A stretch of DNA of 64,000 nucleotides from Virgibacillus profundi (GCF_002287375.1 NZ_NPOA01000007.1:186001-250000), one strand, 5' to 3'. Numbered from the stretch's first letter, positions 8,436-17,843 are shown. Numbers and translations are program-made. The notes: a model not told the origin generated them from the letters alone.

Positions 8436-9969
8436 CGTTTACTCCAATAAATAATAATTTCTTTAGTTTATTTTCCCATGACAACTCAACATTTTTAACA
8501 TTCGTTATTTCCAGCGGTTCCCATTCGGATATGGAAAAGCCACAATTACTGCAGCATTGGAATTTAGGTTTTTGGTATGAAGATTGAAAGCTTTTGTATA
8601 AATGCTTCCGTAAGCATTCCTTTTCATGTACCCATTGGATGATTTCATTTAACTTGTTTTCTTTCAATAATGATCGTTCAAAAATAAGATTATTTATTTT
8701 TTGAAACACTTTTTCCCAATTTTCTTTCTCATATAAAATCGTATTCTCATCAATCATACCATGTTTTTCTAATTGAAAACGCAGGAATCGCCATTGTGTT
8801 TCACTTAGCTGCAATAAATTTTGCACTTGCTGTTCATTGGAAGGAAGCTTGCCGCTTGAGTTAAAAATGTTCAATAGATGAGAAAAAACTGACTGCAAAT
8901 CCTGTTTTGATGGTAATTCACTCTGTATAATTCTTTTTGGAATATATAAATCCTTCTTTGAAAATAGCAGCAAACTTAAACTTGACTCCCCATCTCTTCC
9001 GGCCCGCCCCACCTCCTGAATAAACGATTCCAGTTGTGGGGGAAGATGATAATGAATGACCAGACGAATATTGCTTTTATTAATCCCCATTCCAAATGCA
9101 CTTGTACAGCAAATTATATCCAGTTGATCATTCATAAACTGCTGTTGGATGGCTATACGATCTATTTGTTCCATTCCACCATGATAAAAAGCGATTCGTC
9201 TAAATGGAATTTTATCCGATAATAGTTTCGAAATATCTTCCGCAGTTTGTCTGCTTGAAAAATAGATCAGCGTTGGAATTCGGTAATTTGTTAATAAATT
9301 GCTAAGAATTGGAAGCTTTTCATTATCAGTTTCCACTTCTTCTACACAAAAGGCAATATTATCTCTGTCCATTGGATAAATATGTTTAATAATAGCGGGC
9401 CTTTTCATAGCGTCTATTATGTCACGCTGCACATTGGATGTTGCCGTAGCACTCAAGGCCAGGATGGTCGGGTTATTTAATGTTTCAACAATGGTGTTTA
9501 ATTTTAAGTAATCTGGCCTGAATTCATAGCCCCATTGTGAAATACAATGCGCTTCATCAATGACGAATAAGCTTATATGTAATTTACTAAGTATATTTTG
9601 TAATTCCTTCTTCTGCAACAATTCCGGAGATACATAAATTAATTTATATGTATGCAGTTTTTGATAGACTTTTCTTCTCTCCATCGGCTCCATAAAACTA
9701 TTTAATGCAATTACTTCTTTAAAATTTATCGCCTTTAATTGTTTTACCTGATCAATCATTAGGGAAATAAGAGGGGATACAACAATTGTTATACCATCGA
9801 GCAACTTGGCAGACAATTGATAACAAATTGATTTACCTGATCCCGTTGGTAATACTCCCAGTACATCCCTGCCCTCCATTATATCCTGAATGATTTCTTT
9901 TTGTCCCACCCGAAAGGTACTGTAGCCAAAATAAGTCTGTAAGTAATTTTCTAATTCCGGCTGACTCAC
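8422..9969 (-). CDS. recS: RecQ-type ATP-dependent DNA helicase RecS
   Basis: A superfamily-2 3'-5' helicase of 515 residues. Walker A is PTGSGKS at 41-47, the DEAH box VIDEAHCISQWG starts at 136, motif III is LSATAT at 172-177, and motif VI contains GRAGRDG. The C-terminal part has a Cys cluster (CLRKH... CCSNCGF) for the RecQ zinc module, and there is no HRDC domain. This matches the short B. subtilis RecS (YpbC) rather than the long RecQ. The start is GTG at 9969, with GGGAGGTGA 5 bp upstream; longer versions lack a ribosome site. Its start lies just past the ypbB stop, so the two are co-transcribed. Confidence 0.9.
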   Translation of the reverse strand: MSQPELENYLQTYFGYSTFRVGQKEIIQDIMEGRDVLGVLPTGSGKSICYQLSAKLLDGITIVVSPLISLMIDQVKQLKAINFKEVIALNSFMEPMERRKVYQKLHTYKLIYVSPELLQKKELQNILSKLHISLFVIDEAHCISQWGYEFRPDYLKLNTIVETLNNPTILALSATATSNVQRDIIDAMKRPAIIKHIYPMDRDNIAFCVEEVETDNEKLPILSNLLTNYRIPTLIYFSSRQTAEDISKLLSDKIPFRRIAFYHGGMEQIDRIAIQQQFMNDQLDIICCTSAFGMGINKSNIRLVIHYHLPPQLESFIQEVGRAGRDGESSLSLLLFSKKDLYIPKRIIQSELPSKQDLQSVFSHLLNIFNSSGKLPSNEQQVQNLLQLSETQWRFLRFQLEKHGMIDENTILYEKENWEKVFQKINNLIFERSLLKENKLNEIIQWVHEKECLRKHLYKSFQSSYQKPKFQCCSNCGFSISEWEPLEITNVKNVELSWENKLKKLLFIGVNDEAK

Positions 9970-9973
9970 GAAA

Positions 9974-11035
9974 TCACCTCCCGAGTGAATTTTTAGCATA
10001 TGCCAGAACAAGTCTAATTTGAAAATAACTGATATGCTCATCAACTGATTGTTTAATCATTTTTAATTTGTATGATCTCGTTATGCTGGATGCTTTCATA
10101 ATCTTCTGCTGATCCTCTTTGGAAACGTAGTTATGTATTGGAAAGTTTGCATCATATAAAGCAATTTCAACGATATGATCATAAATTGTATTGTTTTTCA
10201 GTTGTCTTAATTGTGCAATCGTGTCAATGGAATAACCTCTTTTTAAAAACGTATATGTACTGTTGGCTGAATTTGTAATCATATGCTTGTTCGATATATC
10301 TTTTAATATAAATGACATGAAAGGAAAACTGGAATTTGCATTTTCTATCATTGTTAGCATACGATGAATAATTCCCGTGAAATACAGTTGCGTATCTTCA
10401 CTTGTCATTTCATATTTAACAGCAAGCTGATGAATACTCATCCCATAATTTTTATAACCGGATAAGCGATCAACAAACATTTCCGCTTCCTGATCAGTTA
10501 AATAATGCAGTAAGCTTTCCAACTCCTGAAATATAGTTGACAGAATGTAGGATTCTTTAGATTTCGCTTTTAAAAAAAGGGCTTTAACCCAATTTTCAAC
10601 CGAAGTTGTATCAATGACTGGAATAAATTTATAGTATTTCATATAACTGTTTGTTAATGTCTGAATAAGCAATGTTAACCGTTCAAAAAAGCTGTTAGCC
10701 ATTCCATTATACTTTAAACCAGCAAAATAATGATAAGGTATTTCAACAGTACTTTGATCAAGCCAATCCACACCAGCCTTTGAGGTTTTAAAAAGAGGCT
10801 CGGAAGTTGATATTCTTTGAAGGAATCCCTTGGCATTTAATTCATTAATCTTCCGTTCAAATAATTGCTTCTTTAAAGATTTATAAACACCAAAAAAGTT
10901 TTCTAATTGATAAAGATGTATATCCTGAACAGTCTGGATGGATCTTTTCCCCTTAAGAATATGGTAGATGGCTGAATCCGTTCGTTCCCCTTGTATATTC
11001 ATACTGCATTTCAAAATAATTCCTTCCACCAACAT
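9974..11035 (-). CDS. ypbB: YpbB, helix-turn-helix protein encoded with RecS
   Basis: A 353-residue protein of the YpbB family, always found upstream of recS in bacilli. The C-terminal part (SIHQLAVKYEMTSEDTQLYF and TYTFLKRGYSIDTIAQLRQL) looks like helix-turn-helix modules of the kind often linked to RecQ helicases. The role is unproven; a helper or regulator of RecS is inferred from gene order. The start is the ATG at 11035, preceded by AAAGGAGGATCTG. The family length of about 350 agrees. Confidence 0.8.
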   Translation of the reverse strand: MLVEGIILKCSMNIQGERTDSAIYHILKGKRSIQTVQDIHLYQLENFFGVYKSLKKQLFERKINELNAKGFLQRISTSEPLFKTSKAGVDWLDQSTVEIPYHYFAGLKYNGMANSFFERLTLLIQTLTNSYMKYYKFIPVIDTTSVENWVKALFLKAKSKESYILSTIFQELESLLHYLTDQEAEMFVDRLSGYKNYGMSIHQLAVKYEMTSEDTQLYFTGIIHRMLTMIENANSSFPFMSFILKDISNKHMITNSANSTYTFLKRGYSIDTIAQLRQLKNNTIYDHIVEIALYDANFPIHNYVSKEDQQKIMKASSITRSYKLKMIKQSVDEHISYFQIRLVLAYAKNSLGR

Positions 11036-11141
11036 TTTCAGATCCTCCTTTATCTGGATATCAAAACCCATCGCAATTGTGACTGTTTTGTAAAATTACC
11101 AGGATAAAAAGTATTTGTTATCATAACCACATTAAATTTAA

Positions 11142-11477
<336 letters not shown>

Positions 11478-11533
11478 TCAATTGTTTCAGGCAAAAATGT
11501 TTCTCTATCTTTATTATAGCAAAATAAGTTAGG

Positions 11534-11570
11534 AAGTGTTTTAGAAAAGATATTTCTATAACACTTTTTT
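11534..11570 (+). terminator. Intrinsic terminator of fer
   Basis: A stem of 14 bp with one mismatch (AAGTGTTTTAGAAA at 11534-11547 with TTTCTATAACACTT at 11553-11566) is followed by more T residues. Confidence 0.75.
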
Positions 11571-11769
11571 ACTATGTTAGGGAATATAAAACTTTAGGCT
11601 ATATTTAGCTAGCGATTAGATAGGGCGCATCCACCCCATCGCTAAAGCCCTGGGACCTTCTTATGATCAGTCACTTTTAATCTATGCTGCCTTCTAAAAG
11701 ATTGGGGTTAGTTTTGTCACAAATTCTATAAACTGCGAAGTAAATCGAGATTGACTCCAATTACATGTG

Positions 11770-12085
11770 CTATTGCCGCCGTCCGGGATCGCTGCGGGCG
11801 GATGCTTTCCGCAGGCACGGCCTCCGCTCACCCGGACTGGCGAGGTGGTTCGTTTGTTTATTGATTACTAATTCAGTTCATCGGCAGTAACCGTAATACC
11901 AGCGGAGGAAATACACGTAGACTCCTGTGGGAGGAAAGGCATAGGTGAGACCCCGCAGTGCGTAGCACAAGGAGGCTCACCAGCCGCCCACGGAAAGCGT
12001 AGTGTATTTCCGTAGCGCTGAATTAGCACCCATCTTCTAAAGGGGGAGAGGAAATCACACTAAAGTTACGTCGCACTTGACATCA
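11770..12085. repeat. Repeat R1 copy 2, with one arm mostly deleted
   Basis: Fills the gap between convergent fer and rsiX. It has arm A at about 11900-12020 (AGCGGAGGAAATACACG, GAGACCCCGCAGTGCGTAGC, CAGCCGCCCACGGAAAGC) and the AT-rich linker with GTTCATCGGCAGTAACCG shared with copy 1. Arm B is reduced to its outer end (GATGCTTTCCGCAGGCACGG joined directly to CTCCGCTCACCC). Compared with copy 1 about 70 bp of arm B, including its hairpin, is missing. The terminal modules are not recognisable. Orientation is opposite to copy 1. No gene is seen in the rest of the gap. Confidence 0.85.
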
Positions 12086-12107
12086 AATGCGAGTGAAGGA
12101 AGAGAGT

Positions 12108-13292
12108 TTATTCTATAGAGTTGATTGGATTTGCCCCCACTGGAACGGGAATGGATTCTGTCAGTAAATATGAGCCGATTTTTTCCAGGTTACTATTCTG
12201 AAAAGAAACTGAATCATAGCCATAACTTTTTGCTGTCATAAGAATAGCCTCAATCATCGTAAGGGTATCCTGATTATTCATTAGTGAGCTTTCATCAGAA
12301 AAAGTTACTGTAAGCTCTTGTTCTGTTGAATCAGTTGTCATATTGATATTGTCAGGTATAGTTTGAGAGACATTGAAGTCCTTATCATCAGTTTTCATTG
12401 CCATTAAAGCATCATCAATCATCATTTCACCCTCATTCGGGATTGGAATTAGAAATGATCTAACAGCATCTTCTTCATGATAAATTTTATAACTGGCATT
12501 TTGCTCTTTACTAAGAGGTAATTCATCTATTAATCCGAATGGTCCAAGGTCCAGTCCCTGATCATTCTCTGTATTAAATACTGCTTTATCAATTCCTTCT
12601 TGCTTAAACATAGTTGTCAGTGATTTTTCAAAAATACTTGCAGTGGCTGATCCCTCACCTACGGAAAAATCCGCTGGAAGATCTACGACTACCTGATTGT
12701 TCTCTTTTTCCAGTTTAAAAGATACATTCTTAAATAAATAATCACTAACTCCCCACTCCTGAACGTGCAGATAATGTTCCATTTCACTATAAAACGTATC
12801 TATATCCTCTGACTCTGGTACAACAAAAGTAAGTGGAATAACAAACTGCTGCTGACTGTCTGCAATAGCGCCATGAGCAATTACTTCATTATTAACACTT
12901 CCATCAATGACATAGCTATCGAGAGGTTCACTCATCATCATTATTTCTGATTCCGCATCTTGCATATCACTTGATTCTTCCTGCCCACTTAGAGATTCTT
13001 CTGCCTTGTTATTCAAGTTAGCGTCATCAAATGCGCGGTCTGCAGTAGAATTCTCATTTTGCGTTTCGAACATATTCGTATTTAAAAATGATGGCAGCAT
13101 GATTAGTAATAATATGGCAGCCATTAATGTCCCTAAGACAGGTACTAATTTATTGTTTCTTTTCGGCTGTTTTTGTTTTGGATTTAACCCTGAGGAGATG
13201 TGCTGGTATAAGCTATCTTTATCCTGAGTATCTTGTATCTTCGGCATGTTTTTTAGTTTTTCGATTAATTCCTGATCATCATTATGTTTCAT
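12108..13292 (-). CDS. rsiX: Anti-sigma-X factor RsiX
   Basis: A 394-residue single-pass membrane protein. It has a cytoplasmic N-terminus of about 48 residues that would bind SigX, one helix at about 49-70, and a large acidic extracytoplasmic domain. Its placement directly after sigX, with an 11-bp overlap, gives the assignment; in B. subtilis RsiX holds the ECF sigma factor SigX inactive. I chose the ATG at 13292, with GGGGGAG 6 bp upstream, over an ATG at 13298 that abuts the ribosome site. The extracellular domain resembles RsiX only in layout and size, so the signal it senses cannot be inferred. Confidence 0.85.
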   Translation of the reverse strand: MKHNDDQELIEKLKNMPKIQDTQDKDSLYQHISSGLNPKQKQPKRNNKLVPVLGTLMAAILLLIMLPSFLNTNMFETQNENSTADRAFDDANLNNKAEESLSGQEESSDMQDAESEIMMMSEPLDSYVIDGSVNNEVIAHGAIADSQQQFVIPLTFVVPESEDIDTFYSEMEHYLHVQEWGVSDYLFKNVSFKLEKENNQVVVDLPADFSVGEGSATASIFEKSLTTMFKQEGIDKAVFNTENDQGLDLGPFGLIDELPLSKEQNASYKIYHEEDAVRSFLIPIPNEGEMMIDDALMAMKTDDKDFNVSQTIPDNINMTTDSTEQELTVTFSDESSLMNNQDTLTMIEAILMTAKSYGYDSVSFQNSNLEKIGSYLLTESIPVPVGANPINSIE

Positions 13293-13824
13293 CAACATCT
13301 CCCCCTTTCATTTGGTCTTCGGCTAAATGCTTTTTTAATACTTTTAGCCCGCGGTGCTGGGTAGTTTTTACCTTGCTTTCACTAAAGTTTAAAATCTCTG
13401 CTGTTTCCTGTATTGAAAACGATTGTATGTATCGCAAAATAAGTACACTTTTTTGATCAACCGTACATTTATCTAAATACCTATAAACGGTTTGTATTTC
13501 CTCATTTTGTACAGCTAGTTCATCAGGTAATGGTTTCAGATCCTGGATTAACTGTCCCTTTTCACCCCAGTCAAAGAATTCCATTATCCGTTTCCTTTTT
13601 CGGCTTTGCGAACGAAAATAGTCGATTGTAACATGTCTCGCAATCGAAAACAGCCACGTCTTCTCACTGCTTTCACCCTTAAATGTTTTATAGGATTTTA
13701 ATACTTTTATATAAATTTCCTGAACGAGATCTTCTGTTAATTGCTTATCTTTTACCATATAAAATACAAATTGAAATAAATCTTGATGGTATTTTTCATA
13801 AAACTCTTCAAAAACGACCTTCAT
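13282..13824 (-). CDS. sigX: ECF sigma factor SigX
   Basis: A 180-residue sigma-70 family factor of the extracytoplasmic-function class. Region 2 spans about residues 8-75 (TEDLVQEIYIKVLKSYKTF, TWLFSIARHVTIDYFR). Region 4 spans about 110-165 (SIQETAEILNFSESKVKTTQHRGL). In B. subtilis SigX controls cell-envelope modification genes. The start is the ATG at 13824, with GGAGGATC 4 bp upstream. An excellent SigX-type promoter lies 26 bp upstream, so the operon is probably autoregulated. It is transcribed with rsiX. Confidence 0.9.
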   Translation of the reverse strand: MKVVFEEFYEKYHQDLFQFVFYMVKDKQLTEDLVQEIYIKVLKSYKTFKGESSEKTWLFSIARHVTIDYFRSQSRKRKRIMEFFDWGEKGQLIQDLKPLPDELAVQNEEIQTVYRYLDKCTVDQKSVLILRYIQSFSIQETAEILNFSESKVKTTQHRGLKVLKKHLAEDQMKGGDVDET

Positions 13825-13849
13825 AAAAGATCCTCCGTTCATCTATATA

Positions 13850-13876
13850 GTCGTTTGTAATCACCTAAAAGTTACA
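13850..13876 (-). promoter_or_regulatory. SigX-type autoregulatory promoter
   Basis: On the minus strand TGTAAC (13871-13876), a 17-bp spacer and CGAC (13850-13853) match the published ECF SigX consensus exactly. The site ends 26 bp before the sigX start codon. Confidence 0.8.
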
Positions 13877-13910
13877 TTCTAACCTTAATATAGAGTATAT
13901 AAAGGAAAAA

Positions 13911-13935
13911 TACCAACTAAATTTAGTTGGTATTT
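13911..13935 (-). terminator. Terminator after the ECF S-component gene
   Basis: An 11-bp perfect palindrome (TACCAACTAAA and its complement, 13911-13932) overlaps the S-component stop codon. On the minus strand a T-run follows it toward sigX. Confidence 0.75.
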
Positions 13936-14441
13936 TGCGTACTGAAACGATTATTGGCATATTTTTTTAAAAAATAGGAAATGGTTGGGTACAATAATAT
14001 CATAAATACAGCATTTCCTATTGCGTGATTCGTGTCAAATGGTAATCCGAATACATAATACGCAAAGAAATTGCCACCTGCTATTTGATAATTTGTTAAT
14101 GAAATAATAAACCCATAGAAGTATCCACTGAAAATAGAGAATAATACGATGACAAAGAGTGGAATACGTCTTGGTATTTTTCCTAAAAACCCACTCATTA
14201 TTCCAATTAGTGACCAGGATACAATTTGCCAAATTGCCCAGATCCCCATCCCTAAAAGCATATTCGATAAAAAGGTTGTTAAAACCGCTAATATCACGGC
14301 GGCGACAGGACCTAGAAATATGCCACAAATGATGATCAAAGCAGTAACAGGCTGAACATTTGGCAGATATACAAAAACAACTCTTCCTGCAACTGCAAGT
14401 GCTGCCAATAATGCCAACAAGGTTAATTTATACGTGTTCAA
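13923..14441 (-). CDS. ECF transporter S component, predicted cobalamin or cobalamin precursor
   Basis: A 172-residue, very hydrophobic protein with about six membrane helices. Its N-terminus and the segments PNVQPVTALIIICGIFLGP and GMGIWAIWQIVSW are of the ECF S-component type. S components bind a vitamin and dock on a shared energising module (EcfA, EcfA', EcfT), not encoded here. B. subtilis has the riboflavin S component ribU in this region, but this gene follows a cobalamin riboswitch and a transcobalamin-like lipoprotein, so a B12-type substrate is more likely. That substrate is inferred from context only. It starts at TTG (14441), 4 bp after the upstream stop, so translation is probably coupled. 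Confidence 0.75.
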   Translation of the reverse strand: MNTYKLTLLALLAALAVAGRVVFVYLPNVQPVTALIIICGIFLGPVAAVILAVLTTFLSNMLLGMGIWAIWQIVSWSLIGIMSGFLGKIPRRIPLFVIVLFSIFSGYFYGFIISLTNYQIAGGNFFAYYVFGLPFDTNHAIGNAVFMILLYPTISYFLKKYANNRFSTQNTN

Positions 14442-14445
14442 CTAA

Positions 14446-14886
14446 TCATTCCCATGATTGCAGGTCAAAGGTTATCTTATCGCCAGGAGTTAATTCAAAT
14501 TCATGTGCTCCAACGGGGGCCATTTCATCATTGACAAAAAACATCCAGGCTTTTTGCTCATCTTCTTTTGGTGCAGCTCTTTCAATGGACGTAATGAATC
14601 CATCTTCTTCTTCCACGTAAAAGTTTTCTTTCATGACATCCATTAAAATGTCACCTTCTTCAATTTCTATTTCCTTCTCATGTATAAACTCTGATCCTTC
14701 ATCTTTAGAAATTGTAATCAGCACAGAATCTTCACTTACTTCTTCTGATTCCTGATTACTTTCTTCCTGCCCACTTGAATTGTTCGTTGACGTTGAATTT
14801 TGTTCATTATTTTCATCTGATCCACATCCAGCTAATAAAGCAAATACAACAAATATGGATCCTAAACGCAATATCCATTTATTCAT
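14446..14886 (-). CDS. DUF4430 (transcobalamin C-terminal-like) lipoprotein
   Basis: A 146-residue lipoprotein. The signal peptide ends in the lipobox LAGC with Cys21. A Ser/Asn/Glu-rich linker follows (about 24-55), then one DUF4430 domain (about 56-146) with the typical blocks GDILMDVM, GFITSIERAAP, AWMFFVND and TPGDKITFDL. DUF4430 is related to the C-terminal beta domain of transcobalamin and intrinsic factor, which cups cobalamin. It is preceded by a cobalamin riboswitch and followed by an ECF S component. I infer a surface-tethered cobalamin-capture protein working with that S component. Direct B12 binding has not been shown for this protein. The start is the ATG at 14886 with AGGAGG upstream. 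Confidence 0.8.
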   Translation of the reverse strand: MNKWILRLGSIFVVFALLAGCGSDENNEQNSTSTNNSSGQEESNQESEEVSEDSVLITISKDEGSEFIHEKEIEIEEGDILMDVMKENFYVEEEDGFITSIERAAPKEDEQKAWMFFVNDEMAPVGAHEFELTPGDKITFDLQSWE

Positions 14887-14935
14887 TTCCCATCATTCCT
14901 CCTGTTTTAATCTATGTATGTAATTAAAAAGAAAA

Positions 14936-14968
14936 TAAAAAAACTAACTCTGCTTCAGTGAGTTAGTT
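14936..14968 (-). terminator. Riboswitch-controlled terminator
   Basis: A perfect 9-bp stem AACTAACTC (14942-14950) pairs with 14960-14968 and is followed by seven T residues on the minus strand. It lies between the riboswitch aptamer and the lipoprotein gene, as expected for transcription attenuation. Confidence 0.85.
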
Positions 14969-15009
14969 AATTAGACAATCGAAATATACATGTCATATAG
15001 ATCATATGT

Positions 15010-15214
15010 AATCGGTTGTCTCAATTGCTCACACCCCCGGAAGCATTGAAACACAGGAATTGGCAGGTCTACTGACTTATGATATTAGCCTACTCTAAGC
15101 CCTTCCCATATGAGATCTTCATACAGTGGATATTGCTTATTTCGTATATCACTTACAGTTGCGAGGACAGTTCCGGATTCTCACCAGATTCCCTTTTAAG
15201 AAAAAACACCAATT
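15010..15214 (-). promoter_or_regulatory. Cobalamin (AdoCbl) riboswitch
   Basis: Read on the minus strand, the conserved aptamer blocks appear in order. They are GGGAATCTGG near 15190, GGTGAGAATCCGGAACTG, then CCTCGCAACTGTAAG (GCAACTGTAAG is 15152-15162), and the B12 box AAGTCAGTAGACCTGCC (15062-15078). The ends AATTG (about 15212) and CAATT (about 15023) can close P1. Together with the downstream terminator this predicts repression of the lipoprotein and S-component genes when cobalamin is plentiful. It sits between resE and the lipoprotein gene in a gap without other genes. Confidence 0.93.
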
Positions 15215-15261
15215 TCTGTATAATTTATTCAATTTAATTACTTTTTATAGCTTAACATATT

Positions 15262-17025
15262 TTAATAATTTTGTGGGATTTTAAAACTAAAAGTAGTTCC
15301 CTGATTCACTTTACTCTTCACAAAAATTTTTCCATTATGTGCGTCAATTATATTTCTGGCAATTGCCAATCCAAGCCCTGTTCCTTTTTTCTCTTTATTT
15401 CTAGTTCTGGATTTGTCTGCCTTGTAAAAACGTTCAAATACAAATGGCAGGTCCTCTTCGGGAATACCGCTTCCACTATCTTCGATGGCCACATGCAGCT
15501 CATTTTTACTACATTCGATATGAACCTTCACAAATCCGCCCTCTGCTGTATGTCTAATTGCATTATCTGTTAAATTTGTAAAAACCTGTTCTATCCGATC
15601 CGGATCAAATAAGGCTTCAGGTTCGGTTATGTCCATCGTTAATACGAGTTCAATTTGATTATCATTTGCTATTCCATTAAATTTCTTCATAATTCGCTGG
15701 ACATAAGCCTCAACTTCCATCGTTTCCTTATTAAGTTGAATATGGCCTGCTTCCATTCTTGCAAGATCCAATAATTCATTTACAAGTCGTCCCATACGTA
15801 AAGATTCTTCATGGATAATTTGTGCTAACTCATTCTTTTCTTCCTTACTTTCAGCTATATTATCAACAATTGCCTCACTGTATCCCTGCAGCATGGAAAT
15901 AGGTGTCCTTAGTTCATGGGATACATTCGCTATAAAATCCTTACGAAGCTTGTCCAATCGTCTTTCCTCTGTCATATCACGAATCACCGCTACAGCTCCT
16001 CTAACATAGGATTGATCATATAGTGGTGTCATCAGCATAACAAAGCTACGCCCCTGAACGTTCAATTCATGTAAAGCCTCTTTCTCTCCATCTATTACTT
16101 CCTGCAGGATTTCATTTAACTCGCTTGGTAACTTTCGATTCTCATCATTCATTTTAAGGTTATTTTCAAAATACCAATCTTCAATAAACCTTTCTGCCGG
16201 AGGATTCGTAACAATCATGTCGCCATTTCTGTTCAAAGTCATTACACCATCCGCCATGGAACTCACGATTCCTGACAGCTGTTCTTTTTCCTGACGCAAT
16301 GCATTGATGTGAAATTTCAGCTGTCTGCCCATTCGATTAAATGCAAGCGCCAGTCCACCGATCTCGTCATGTGTTAGGATGGGAACTTTTGTATTGAACT
16401 CCCCCCTTGTTAAGTCAAAGGCAGCTTCTCTCATCTTTATTAATGGTGAAGTAATCCGCGTTGATAGGAAAAACGCAAAAATAGTTGTCAGAATAATAGC
16501 TATACCTGCAGCCAAAAAGATAATTTTAGTCGTTTCAGCCTTCGTTTGATCAATTACATCTAATGATTGATACACAAATATAGCTCCACCACTGCGATCG
16601 ATAGGAGTACCTACAATCATTGCTTCCATCTCAGTATTAGGCAGGATTATTTGTTTCCTAATCTCTTTATTATTTGTTACTACTCTTGTTAAATCTCTTT
16701 CATTTTCTATCCATGATCTTTCTAATTCAGATAAATTTTCATCTGCACTGTCTGAAACCCATATTTCTCCATCATCAAATAAAATTGCAACTCTACTTCT
16801 AGGATCTTTAACACGATTGGTCGTTTCCAAAATTACAGATTTATCATCATTCTGTTCAACCAATACAGATACTTTTGTAGCTGTTTGCAACATATCCTTT
16901 TCAGCTTCTTCAATATGGAAGTTCTCGAAAAACTCGAGTAACAGTATCGATAATATTAATAATACAAAAGAAACTAGCAACAAAATTGTTATTGCTAGTT
17001 TACCTACTACGCTTTTCCAAAACAT
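15262..17025 (-). CDS. resE: Sensor histidine kinase ResE
   Basis: A 587-residue membrane kinase. TM1 is about 9-31 and TM2 about 167-187, enclosing an extracytoplasmic sensor domain. HAMP is about 188-240, PAS about 246-355 and HisKA has SHELRTP with phospho-His370. The ATPase domain has the N-box Asn488, DSGSGIPE at 516-523 and GTGLGLAI at 548-555. With ResD it controls respiration and low-oxygen genes in B. subtilis. It overlaps the resD stop by one base (TAATG), so translation is coupled. Length and gene order match B. subtilis ResE. Confidence 0.95.
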   Translation of the reverse strand: MFWKSVVGKLAITILLLVSFVLLILSILLLEFFENFHIEEAEKDMLQTATKVSVLVEQNDDKSVILETTNRVKDPRSRVAILFDDGEIWVSDSADENLSELERSWIENERDLTRVVTNNKEIRKQIILPNTEMEAMIVGTPIDRSGGAIFVYQSLDVIDQTKAETTKIIFLAAGIAIILTTIFAFFLSTRITSPLIKMREAAFDLTRGEFNTKVPILTHDEIGGLALAFNRMGRQLKFHINALRQEKEQLSGIVSSMADGVMTLNRNGDMIVTNPPAERFIEDWYFENNLKMNDENRKLPSELNEILQEVIDGEKEALHELNVQGRSFVMLMTPLYDQSYVRGAVAVIRDMTEERRLDKLRKDFIANVSHELRTPISMLQGYSEAIVDNIAESKEEKNELAQIIHEESLRMGRLVNELLDLARMEAGHIQLNKETMEVEAYVQRIMKKFNGIANDNQIELVLTMDITEPEALFDPDRIEQVFTNLTDNAIRHTAEGGFVKVHIECSKNELHVAIEDSGSGIPEEDLPFVFERFYKADKSRTRNKEKKGTGLGLAIARNIIDAHNGKIFVKSKVNQGTTFSFKIPQNY

Positions 17026-17738
17026 TACACATCATCTACCTCAAATTTATATCCTACGCCCCAAACAGTCACAATCATTTTAGAAGCCTGCTTGGAAACA
17101 TTATTTAACTTTTCCCTAAGTCTTTTCACATGTGTATCAACTGTTCGTAAATCACCAAAAAATTCATATTGCCAAACTTCTTTTAACAAAGTCTCCCGAT
17201 TAAATACTTTATCCGGTGACTCTGCTAAGAAACAAAGTAATTCATACTCTTTCGGAGTAAGAGCCACTTCTTCACCATCTGCCGTTACACGATGGGCATC
17301 ATGGTCAATTGAGATATGTGGAAACATAAGAATATTTTTTGCAGATGCATTGGTTTTGTTAAAGGAAGTTGTCGCTCTACGTAACAACGCTTTTATTCGC
17401 AGAACAACTTCTCTCGGACTGAAAGGTTTTACAATATAATCATCTGCTCCTGTTTCAAATCCCTGAACCCGGTTCACTTCTTCCCCTTTTGCTGTCAGCA
17501 TAATGACAGGAGTTGTTTTTTCCTTTCTTAATTCCTGACAAACTTCAATACCATCCATTTCAGGCATCATAATATCCAATAATATGACATCATAATCTTT
17601 ATTTAAGGCCTTTTCCAAAGCCACCGTGCCATTCTCAGCTTCTTCCACGATGTAATCTTCACGCTCTAAATACATTCGAATTAAACGGCGGATTCTTTCT
17701 TCGTCATCTACAACTAATATGCTGGCAATTGGTTCCAT
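17025..17738 (-). CDS. resD: Response regulator ResD
   Basis: A 237-residue OmpR-type regulator. The receiver domain has Asp11/Asp12, phospho-acceptor Asp55 in LLDIMMPEMDG, Thr82 and Lys104. The winged-helix DNA-binding domain occupies about 130-235 (LTPKEYELLCFLAESPDKVF, RTVDTHVKRLREKL). It acts with ResE. The start ATG at 17738 has GGGGGAGC upstream. A 292-bp gap containing repeat R2 separates it from resC, so resDE may have its own promoter in addition to read-through from resA. Confidence 0.95.
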   Translation of the reverse strand: MEPIASILVVDDEERIRRLIRMYLEREDYIVEEAENGTVALEKALNKDYDVILLDIMMPEMDGIEVCQELRKEKTTPVIMLTAKGEEVNRVQGFETGADDYIVKPFSPREVVLRIKALLRRATTSFNKTNASAKNILMFPHISIDHDAHRVTADGEEVALTPKEYELLCFLAESPDKVFNRETLLKEVWQYEFFGDLRTVDTHVKRLREKLNNVSKQASKMIVTVWGVGYKFEVDDV

Positions 17739-17843
17739 ATGTGCTCCCCCTCATCAATATTTTATCTATACATTAATTATAGACTAACCGGACAGATTTG
17801 TATAAAGAAATAGACACCATCATCCAAAAAACAATGGTGCCTC

